Assembly: GCA_045617105.1 (NCBI GenBank)
Contig: JAZLHW010000016.1
Location: 33,875-97,874 of the forward strand
DNA: 64,000 nt
Direction: 5' to 3'
From: CALELM01 sp045617105
GTDB taxonomy: Bacteria > Bacillota > Negativicutes > Selenomonadales > Selenomonadaceae
The notes below the pieces were generated by a model. The model saw nothing but the letters and a program-made list of their open reading frames with translations. It had not been told where the DNA came from and did no database searches. Shown piece after piece: positions 55,087 to 61,364 of this stretch; position 1 is the stretch's first letter; the number at the start of each line of letters is the position of its first letter. Made by a program: the position numbers and the translations under genes.

Positions 55087-56100
55087 TTGGAATTATACGA
55101 TGACAGTGAAGAACGTATTGTTTTGAGTGATGAGCAGTTGGCAGATGATTGGCAATACAGTCTTCGTCCGAAAAAGCTGATAGAATATATTGGGCAAGAG
55201 AAAGCAAAAAAAAATCTTTCTGTGTTTCTTCAAGCGGCGATTGCCCGCAAGGAAGCCCTTGATCATGTATTGCTTTATGGACCGCCCGGTCTCGGCAAAA
55301 CTACGCTTGCCGGAATTATTGCAAATGAATTGGGTGTAAATTTTCGTGTAACATCAGGACCAGCTATTGAGCGTTCTGGCGATCTTGCTGCCCTCTTGAC
55401 CAATCTTCAGGAACGAGATGTCCTTTTTATTGACGAAATTCATCGGCTTTCCAGAAGTGTGGAGGAAGTCCTTTATTCTGCCATGGAAGATTTTGCGTTG
55501 GATATTATCATTGGCAAGGGGCCAAGCGCTCGTTCTATTCGCTTGGATATTGCGCCCTTTACCTTGATTGGAGCGACAACGAAAGCAGGCGCTCTTGCAC
55601 CTCCGCTGAGAGACCGTTTTGGCGTCATTTCAAGATTGGAATACTACGATCCCGAATCCTTGGTGCATATTGTTAAACGAGCCTCGGAAATATTAGGAAT
55701 CTGTATAGAAGAAAATGGTGCTTTGGAAATCGCAAAGCGTTCTAGAGGTACGCCCCGTATTGCCAATAGACTTTTGAAACGTGTTCGGGATTTTGCCCAG
55801 ATCGAAGGGGCTGGTATCATTACAGATGCTATTGCTGATAAGGCACTGCAAATGCTTGAGGTGGACAAAGCAGGGCTTGACTATACAGATCGACGTATGC
55901 TGGATACGATGATCCAAAAATTTGCAGGAGGACCGGTTGGGCTTGATACGTTATCTGCTGCAATCAGTGAATCTCCAGATACTATCGAGGATGTATATGA
56001 ACCTTACCTTATACAGCTTGGTTTTATCAATCGTACTCCTCGTGGACGAATCGTGACAAGAGCTGGCTACGAGCATCTTGGAATACCATATCCAGAATGA
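55087..56100 (+). CDS. ruvB: Holliday junction branch migration ATPase RuvB
   Basis: A 337-aa AAA+ motor. RPKKLIEYIGQEKAK, Walker A GPPGLGKTT, Walker B FIDEIHRLSR, sensor 1 GATTKAGALAPPLRDRFG, arginine finger region SRGTPRIANRLLKRVRDFA. TTG start with TAGGAGGTG upstream. ATGA overlap with the following frame. Confidence 0.97.
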   Translation: MELYDDSEERIVLSDEQLADDWQYSLRPKKLIEYIGQEKAKKNLSVFLQAAIARKEALDHVLLYGPPGLGKTTLAGIIANELGVNFRVTSGPAIERSGDLAALLTNLQERDVLFIDEIHRLSRSVEEVLYSAMEDFALDIIIGKGPSARSIRLDIAPFTLIGATTKAGALAPPLRDRFGVISRLEYYDPESLVHIVKRASEILGICIEENGALEIAKRSRGTPRIANRLLKRVRDFAQIEGAGIITDAIADKALQMLEVDKAGLDYTDRRMLDTMIQKFAGGPVGLDTLSAAISESPDTIEDVYEPYLIQLGFINRTPRGRIVTRAGYEHLGIPYPE

Positions 56101-56111
56101 GGGGATCTTTC

Positions 56112-56747
56112 ATGAGAGTTTTATTGCACATGTGTTGTGGTCCCTGCTCTTGTTATCCTGTCAAAAAATTACGGGAAAAGGGTATAGAACCGGTGGGATA
56201 TTTTTTTAATCCGAATATTCATCCCTATAAAGAATGGGAGCGACGCTTATTGACGGCAAAGGAATTTGCAGATAAAGTGAACATGGAGATGCATGTAAAT
56301 GAGATCTACATGCTTCGAGATTTTTTGAGAAAAGCATTAGCTGCTGAACAGATACCAAATGGCCGTTGTCAAATGTGTTATACATGGCGCTTGGAAGAAA
56401 CCGCAAGATTTGCGGCCGAACAAGGTTTTGAGGCATTCAGCTCTACCTTGTTCTACAGTATTTATCAACAACATGAATTGATGAAAGAAACAGCAGCGTT
56501 TTTTTCAAAAAAATATGGAGTTCCGTTTTATTATGAAGATTTCCGTTCGGGGTGGCAGGAAGGCATTGATATCAGCCATGAACTGGAGCTTTATCGCCAA
56601 CCGTATTGTGGTTGTATTTTTTCGGAGGAAGAACGTTATAGCAAGGAACTAAGAAAGAGGAGAAAAAAAGAGAACAAAGCCAAGAAAAGGTTACGCTTAG
56701 AAAAAGAAAAGGTATCTCTCAAGAACGGAAAGGATGGGAGTGTATGA
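56112..56747 (+). CDS. queH: Epoxyqueuosine reductase QueH
   Basis: A 211-aa DUF208/QueH protein. The cysteine cluster HMCCGPCSCYP (C8, C9, C12, C14), GRCQMCYTWRLEETA and PYCGCIFSEEERY hold iron-sulfur or metal ligands. It reduces epoxyqueuosine to queuosine in tRNA, the step after QueA. ATG 56112 follows GAGGGGA; an earlier ATG at 56097 overlaps the ruvB stop. The last 40 residues are Lys/Arg/Glu-rich. Confidence 0.92.
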   Translation: MRVLLHMCCGPCSCYPVKKLREKGIEPVGYFFNPNIHPYKEWERRLLTAKEFADKVNMEMHVNEIYMLRDFLRKALAAEQIPNGRCQMCYTWRLEETARFAAEQGFEAFSSTLFYSIYQQHELMKETAAFFSKKYGVPFYYEDFRSGWQEGIDISHELELYRQPYCGCIFSEEERYSKELRKRRKKENKAKKRLRLEKEKVSLKNGKDGSV

Positions 56748-57877
56748 TACGAAGTTTACTGCTTTCCCTGTTTTTGCTGCCTGTTTTTTGTATATCATTT
56801 GTTTCACCTTGTTCTGCAGAAAATATAAAAAATATCTCGGTTGGAATCCTTACGGGGCAAAAGTCGGCAAGACTGCAGGTGAATTGTCCATGCAATGTTG
56901 TTTCTGATGCCAAGACATTAAAGGTGAATGCCAAAGAATCCATTGAAGTTCTTCCGGCCAATCACGGTTTCCAAGTAAATGGGACGTATTTAGAAGGAAC
57001 TAAGCTGGAAATAAATCCAACGGATAAAAAGACCGCATTAGTAACTAAAATTGGAGAAAAAAGTTATCGCGGCAATATGCAAATTTTTCAAAAGAAAGAT
57101 AGATTAAATGTAATAAATCTCATTTCCGCAGAAGATTATCTTCGTGGGGTCGTTTCCAAAGAAATGCCGCAGAGCTGGCATGCCGAAGCTTTAAAAGCCC
57201 AAACGGTGGCTGCAAGAAGCTTTGTCCTCTATTCCAAGGAAACAGGGCATCCACATTCGAGCGAAGGATATGATGTGTGCGCAACATCACATTGCCAGGT
57301 ATATGATGGAATTGCAGGAGAACGCCCTGAAACAGATGCTGTTATCAAAGCAACAGCTGGGGAGGTCATTTACGGAAATGGCAAAGTCCTTTTTGCACCA
57401 TTTCATTCAGATTCCGGAGGAATGACAGAAAGCAATGAATCCGTGTGGGGAAGCAAGCTTTTCTATTTGCAGCCAGCAGAGGAACTCAGAAAGGGAACTC
57501 AGCCGTGGACGGTAACAGCAGATGTCCAAAACAAGCTTGGAATTGGGGCAATAAAAAAAATTGAACTATCTCCTTTGAGCATTGGAAAAGGAGCAAAAGA
57601 CCGCACTGCCTCCGGTCGAGTGAAGTCGATCGTTTTTGTGGGGAACAAGGGACGCAAAGTGTTGTCGGGAGGAAATTTTCGTTCTATGCTTGGCTTGAAA
57701 AGCACGCTGTTTGATTTAAAGCTTGTGAAAGGAAAGGTTCAAGTTAATGGGTATGGATTGGGGCATGGGGTAGGAATGTCCCAATACGGTGCAAAGGCAT
57801 TTGCGGAAAAGGGCTATGATTACCGTAAAATTCTTGGGCATTATTTTACAAATGTTGTCGTCCAAAAAATTTATTGA
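56744..57877 (+). CDS. Secreted SpoIID/LytB-domain protein
   Basis: A 377-aa protein with a signal peptide (cleavage probably after PCSA, residue 25). A beta-rich N-terminal half is followed by the SpoIID domain: LRGVVSKEMPQSWHAEALKAQTVAARSFV (cited in part as GVVSKEMPQSW), CATSHCQVYDG, HSDSGGMTESNESVW and GYGLGHGVGMSQYGAKAFAEKG. SpoIID is a peptidoglycan lytic transglycosylase of sporulation; the lineage may use it otherwise. It overlaps queH by four bases and leads into queA. Confidence 0.88.
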   Translation: MIRSLLLSLFLLPVFCISFVSPCSAENIKNISVGILTGQKSARLQVNCPCNVVSDAKTLKVNAKESIEVLPANHGFQVNGTYLEGTKLEINPTDKKTALVTKIGEKSYRGNMQIFQKKDRLNVINLISAEDYLRGVVSKEMPQSWHAEALKAQTVAARSFVLYSKETGHPHSSEGYDVCATSHCQVYDGIAGERPETDAVIKATAGEVIYGNGKVLFAPFHSDSGGMTESNESVWGSKLFYLQPAEELRKGTQPWTVTADVQNKLGIGAIKKIELSPLSIGKGAKDRTASGRVKSIVFVGNKGRKVLSGGNFRSMLGLKSTLFDLKLVKGKVQVNGYGLGHGVGMSQYGAKAFAEKGYDYRKILGHYFTNVVVQKIY

Positions 57878-57888
57878 GGTGCAAGCAG

Positions 57889-58959
57889 ATGTTATTGTCA
57901 GATTTTGATTATGAACTTCCAGAAGAACGTATTGCACAAGTTCCCATAGAACCGAGAAATTTTTCTAGGCTGATGGTGCTGGATCCTAAAAACAAAACGA
58001 TTTCTCACCAACATTTTTATGATTTGGGAAAGTTTTTGGAAGCAGGAGATACCTTGATTTTCAATGATACGCGTGTATTGCCTGCCAGATTGATTGGTCA
58101 TCGGGCGCAAACAGGCGGCCGTGTTGAAATTTTTTTGCTTCGCCGCATTGATAAAACGCATTGGGAAACCTTGGCTAAGCCTGGAAAAAAGGCAAAGACA
58201 GGAAACAAGATTTATTTTAGTGAAGAACTTTCCTGCGTAATTAAAGAGCATACAGATTTTGGCGGACGTGTTGTAGAATTTCATTTTAATGGAATTTTTG
58301 AAGAAATTCTCGATCGGCTGGGAGAAACACCTTTGCCGCCATATATCCATGAAAAACTGGAAGATAAGGAACGTTATCAAACAGTCTACAATCGTGAGGA
58401 GGGATCTGCGGCAGCACCAACGGCAGGATTGCACTTTACCAAAGAGCAAATGCAGGAGCTGAAAGATGCAGGTATCCATCTTGGGTTTGTCACGCTTCAT
58501 GTTGGGCTTGGTACGTTCCGTCCAGTAAATGTTGATAAAATCGAAGATCATGTCATGCACAAAGAATATTTTTCTATTTCCGAAGAAACAGCAAAGCTGA
58601 TTCGAGATACCAAAAAAGCGGGACATCGTGTTGTTGCAGTAGGAACGACCTGTATCCGTACCTTGGAATCGGCTGCAGCAGGAAAGAACGATATCAAGGG
58701 ATGCAGCGGCTGGACGGATATCTTTATCTATCCCGGCTATGAATTCAAGATCGTTGATGCAATCGTCACAAATTTCCATTTACCAAAATCGACGCTTATT
58801 ATGCTGATCAGTGCCTTTGCGGGAAGAGAATTTGTGTTAGATGCGTACAAAACAGCTGTTGACCAAAAGTATCGTTTCTTTTCATTCGGTGATGCAATGT
58901 TCCTTTCTTGTATGCAGGAAAGAAACGAAAGAATCCGTGAATTGGAAAAACTGAATTAA
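57889..58959 (+). CDS. queA: S-adenosylmethionine:tRNA ribosyltransferase-isomerase
   Basis: A 356-aa enzyme transferring the ribosyl part of SAM to preQ1-tRNA, giving epoxyqueuosine. Signatures: YELPEERIAQVPIEPR, LIFNDTRVLPARL, TAGLHFTKEQM, LHVGLGTFRPV and TNFHLPKSTLIMLISAFAGRE (in part). ATG 57889 with GAGGTG eight bases upstream. It is the last housekeeping gene before the CRISPR locus. Confidence 0.96.
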   Translation: MLLSDFDYELPEERIAQVPIEPRNFSRLMVLDPKNKTISHQHFYDLGKFLEAGDTLIFNDTRVLPARLIGHRAQTGGRVEIFLLRRIDKTHWETLAKPGKKAKTGNKIYFSEELSCVIKEHTDFGGRVVEFHFNGIFEEILDRLGETPLPPYIHEKLEDKERYQTVYNREEGSAAAPTAGLHFTKEQMQELKDAGIHLGFVTLHVGLGTFRPVNVDKIEDHVMHKEYFSISEETAKLIRDTKKAGHRVVAVGTTCIRTLESAAAGKNDIKGCSGWTDIFIYPGYEFKIVDAIVTNFHLPKSTLIMLISAFAGREFVLDAYKTAVDQKYRFFSFGDAMFLSCMQERNERIRELEKLN

Positions 58960-59012
58960 CAGGATGTACTCAAGAAATTAAGCAGTTTATGTTTCAACAC
59001 TTTTTCTTTTTG

Positions 59013-59041
59013 TTGACAGAATTGTAAGATTCTATTATAAT
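59013..59041 (+). promoter_or_regulatory. Consensus promoter of the CRISPR array
   Basis: Perfect TTGACA at 59013-59018, exactly 17 bases, perfect TATAAT at 59036-59041. The nine bases GTTGACAGA at 59012-59020 equal the first nine bases of the CRISPR repeat. Confidence 0.8.
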
Positions 59042-59271
59042 ACCTCTGAGAGATAACAAAAAGGAAAACCTCCGATGGGTGCCGAAACCCCAGTAAAATC
59101 GAAGTAGGTTTTCCAAACTAGCGAAAACCCCGAAAGCCTTGAAAATAGTGGCTTCGTGGCATGTTGCCGTGATGTGGGATATTTCGCACAGCTCTTGCAG
59201 GGGCAAAAAAGGGGGAGGTTTTCCAAAACCACCGAATGAGCCCAGTAACCATGCGGGTTACAGAATCAAGA
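59042..59271 (+). promoter_or_regulatory. CRISPR leader, potentially structured RNA
   Basis: About 230 bases between the promoter and the first repeat. GGAAAACCTCC (59063-59073) is a perfect inverted match to GGAGGTTTTCC (59214-59224), and its first nine bases also match AGGTTTTCC (59106-59114), so two alternative pairings exist. Smaller stems include GGGT/ACCC near 59080, CGAAAGCC/GGCTTCG near 59131-59157 and GGCA/TGCC near 59158. No protein frame with similarity is seen. Confidence 0.65.
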
Positions 59272-59736
59272 GTTGACAGAGCACAGCCCGACATACCGGG
59301 CGATAACAAGCAACGATTAGAGCGACGTCGTAGTTGTAATCTGTTGACAGAGCACAGCCCGACATACCGGGCGATAACCTTTTGATACCTTGCTATCTTA
59401 TAGCCTTTTTTGTGTTGACAGAGCACAGCCCGACATACCGGGCGATAACCCCTGGATGACCTCGATGGATTCTTCCATGGCCAAAGTTGACAGAGCACAG
59501 CCCGACATACCGGGCGATAACCTTTAGTTTAAATTGAAGCACATAGGCATCATCATTGTTGACAGAGCACAGCCCGACATACCGGGCGATAACAACCCCG
59601 ATCCCAACGTACCTTACGTGCTGCCTTGTGTTGACAGAGCACAGCCCGACATACCGGGCGATAACCAGATTGTGTTCAGTCAACTGGATGGACGGGCGAA
59701 GTTGACAGAGCACAGCCCGACATACCGGGCGATATT
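59272..59736 (+). CRISPR. CRISPR array, seven 36-bp repeats and six spacers (type VI-A-like repeat)
   Basis: Repeats start at 59272, 59343, 59414, 59486, 59558, 59630 and 59701. The consensus begins GTTGACAGAGCACAG, has a stem CCCG/CGGG around ACATAC and ends CGGGCGATAAC. Six repeats are identical; the last ends GATATT instead of GATAAC, marking the trailer end, so the array reads left to right. Spacers are 35, 35, 36, 36, 36 and 35 bases. The repeat layout (a short stem followed by GATAAC next to the spacer) resembles that of Lachnospiraceae Cas13a arrays known to me. Orientation agrees with the upstream promoter. Confidence 0.98.
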
Positions 59737-59834
59737 GCAGTTGCTAAGACAATCGCGGCTAGCGTCTGGGCAATTTTTTGTGTTTATCTGATGTGAAAAT
59801 TCAATAGCATGGTTGATGTAGTCCAGTTTATGGG

Positions 59835-59896
59835 CATTTTTCCGTGAACTAAAAAAACCACCGATTTCGGTGGTTTTTTTAGTTCACGGAAAAATG
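59835..59896. terminator. Perfect 62-base palindrome, bidirectional terminator
   Basis: Arms of 30 bases each pair perfectly around a two-base centre. The inner part ACCACCGA/TCGGTGGT with flanking A7 and T7 is a bidirectional intrinsic terminator; the outer part (CATTTTTCCGTGAACT) extends the symmetry. It sits between the array and cas1. The rest of 59737-59961 shows no gene. Confidence 0.8.
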
Positions 59897-59961
59897 GAAA
59901 AATAACGGCATTTTCTTGTAAACTAAAGATATCCAATATTTACCGAGAGGGAGGGTTCGAT

Positions 59962-60945
59962 ATGTGTGTCGTTTATTTGTTGTCGAAAGGTTCTCATGCA
60001 AAAAAAGATGGAGGTCGGTTCGTCATTGAAAAGGAAGGTTCTGTGGAAGCTTCGCTGCCGCTTCTTCAGGTTCATCATGTGGTGATTGGCTCTGGTGCAA
60101 ATATTTCCACACCTTTGCTGTTTTTTCTGATAGAGAATCATGCAGAGATCTCCTTTGTTGACTTTCATGGAAAAGTGCTTGCCGGTATTTGCGAGAATCG
60201 AATTTCATGGCAGCGTATCAAACAGCAAATGGAACTGTTTTTTGACAGACAGGTTAGGCTGGAGCTTATCCATATGGTTTTGGGAGAAAAGCTCGAGCAT
60301 CAATACAAACTGCTGAAATACTATGCAAAAATAAAAAAAGACCAAGAAGTTTCCTACTTGGCAGATGAAATTCATTATTTGCAAAAGAAGCTTTTAACAG
60401 AATCAGATGAAGAAGTGATTCGTGGTCTGGAAGGATTCTCTTCCAAAAAGTATTTTTCTGCATTTCCCTTTCTGCTGAATTCGCATTGGGAATGGAATGG
60501 CAGAAACCGCCGACCGCCCAAAGATCCTGTCAATTCCTTGCTGAGTTATGGATATGCCTTTCTTGAACGGGAAGTAAGAACGGCGATTGCCGGAACTGGT
60601 TTGGATGAGCGATTTGGCTTCTTTCATAGCAACAATGGGAAGAAGGACAGTCTGGTTTATGATCTTATGGAGCTTTTTCGCCAGCCGATCATTGATAAAT
60701 TTGTTATTAAGCTTTTGAATCTCAATATATTTACCGAAACCGATTTCCTTCAGGAAGAGGATGCTGAAAAGGGATGCTGTCTATCGCCCAAAAAGCAAAA
60801 GCGTTGGATCTCTAAATATGAGGAATATATGGAAGCAGAGAATCAATATCTGAACGGATGTACACCAAGGAATTATATACGAGATAGAATACAGGATGCG
60901 GCTTTTGCTATTTTTAACAATAACCGGAAAACAGAAACCGAATAA
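59962..60945 (+). CDS. cas1: CRISPR-associated endonuclease Cas1
   Basis: A 327-aa integrase subunit for spacer acquisition. Predicted metal ligands are E157 in RGLEGFSSKKYF, H222 in FFHSNNGKKDSLVYDL and D234 in YDLMELFRQPIID. The N-terminal beta domain precedes the helical catalytic domain, and the length is typical. GAGGGAGGG lies before the ATG. It starts about 65 bases after the palindrome, so it probably has its own promoter; CGGCAT-18-TATCCA near 59908-59937 is a weak candidate. cas2 follows after 44 bases. Confidence 0.96.
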   Translation: MCVVYLLSKGSHAKKDGGRFVIEKEGSVEASLPLLQVHHVVIGSGANISTPLLFFLIENHAEISFVDFHGKVLAGICENRISWQRIKQQMELFFDRQVRLELIHMVLGEKLEHQYKLLKYYAKIKKDQEVSYLADEIHYLQKKLLTESDEEVIRGLEGFSSKKYFSAFPFLLNSHWEWNGRNRRPPKDPVNSLLSYGYAFLEREVRTAIAGTGLDERFGFFHSNNGKKDSLVYDLMELFRQPIIDKFVIKLLNLNIFTETDFLQEEDAEKGCCLSPKKQKRWISKYEEYMEAENQYLNGCTPRNYIRDRIQDAAFAIFNNNRKTETE

Positions 60946-60989
60946 GGGACCGGGAATGGTAAATACGTTGGACAGGAGATGGAGAAATT

Positions 60990-61265
60990 ATGACTTATTT
61001 GATCTGTTACGATATTTCGGAAAATAAAATTCGGCAAAGGATCGTCAAATATCTTGAAGCATTTGCATATCGGCATCAATGCAGTGTGTTTTCCTGTAAA
61101 TGTTCCGCTGCTAAGATGGAAAACATAAAACAAGTGCTTTGTAAGATGCTTGAGGAGGCAGAGGAGCCAAGATTATTGATTACTCCAATCTGTTATGACT
61201 GTGAGCAAAAAATGTGGAAGGTAGGGAAGCCAAAGGAGGAGGAACAGTCTTTTGTAGTTGTTTAG
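60990..61265 (+). CDS. cas2: CRISPR-associated protein Cas2
   Basis: A 91-aa ferredoxin-fold protein. The first strand MTYLICYDISENKIRQRI carries D8, the conserved Cas2 aspartate, and FSCKCSAAKMENIKQ and LITPICYDCEQK follow the family pattern. It forms the structural core of the Cas1-Cas2 integrase. GGAGATGGAG lies upstream. It ends facing the minus-strand DUF3800-TPR gene across a terminator. Confidence 0.94.
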   Translation: MTYLICYDISENKIRQRIVKYLEAFAYRHQCSVFSCKCSAAKMENIKQVLCKMLEEAEEPRLLITPICYDCEQKMWKVGKPKEEEQSFVVV

Positions 61266-61309
61266 TGTTAGTACCGTCATTCCGCTTTTTGTTCTTTTGT
61301 GCATGAAAA

Positions 61310-61342
61310 AAGCCGGCATGGAAAAGCTCCATACCGGCCTTT
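61310..61342. terminator. Terminator between cas2 and the DUF3800-TPR gene
   Basis: GCCGGCATGGA pairs with TCCATACCGGC (one mismatch). Six A on the left give the T-run for the minus-strand gene; the plus-strand tail (CTTTG) is weak. Confidence 0.75.
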
Positions 61343-61364
61343 GAAGAGCTGTTTCTGTGACAGC

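Noticed and set aside
59042..59271. tracrRNA-like anti-repeat in the leader
   Set aside because: I searched by eye for stretches complementary to the repeat and found none beyond a few bases; Cas13a does not need a tracrRNA. GCACAGC near 59186 is a sense-strand similarity only.
59118..59713. Minus-strand open frames across the CRISPR leader and array
   Set aside because: They are produced by the repeat sequence itself: the same peptide (VIARYVGLCSVN) recurs at every repeat. No ribosome-binding site or independent similarity.
59272..59736. TTGACA at the start of each repeat as internal promoters
   Set aside because: No -10-like hexamer lies 16-18 bases downstream inside the repeat; only the leader has a complete promoter.
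59534..59791. Plus-strand 85-aa open frame through repeats 5 to 7
   Set aside because: Also made of translated repeat units; no coding evidence.
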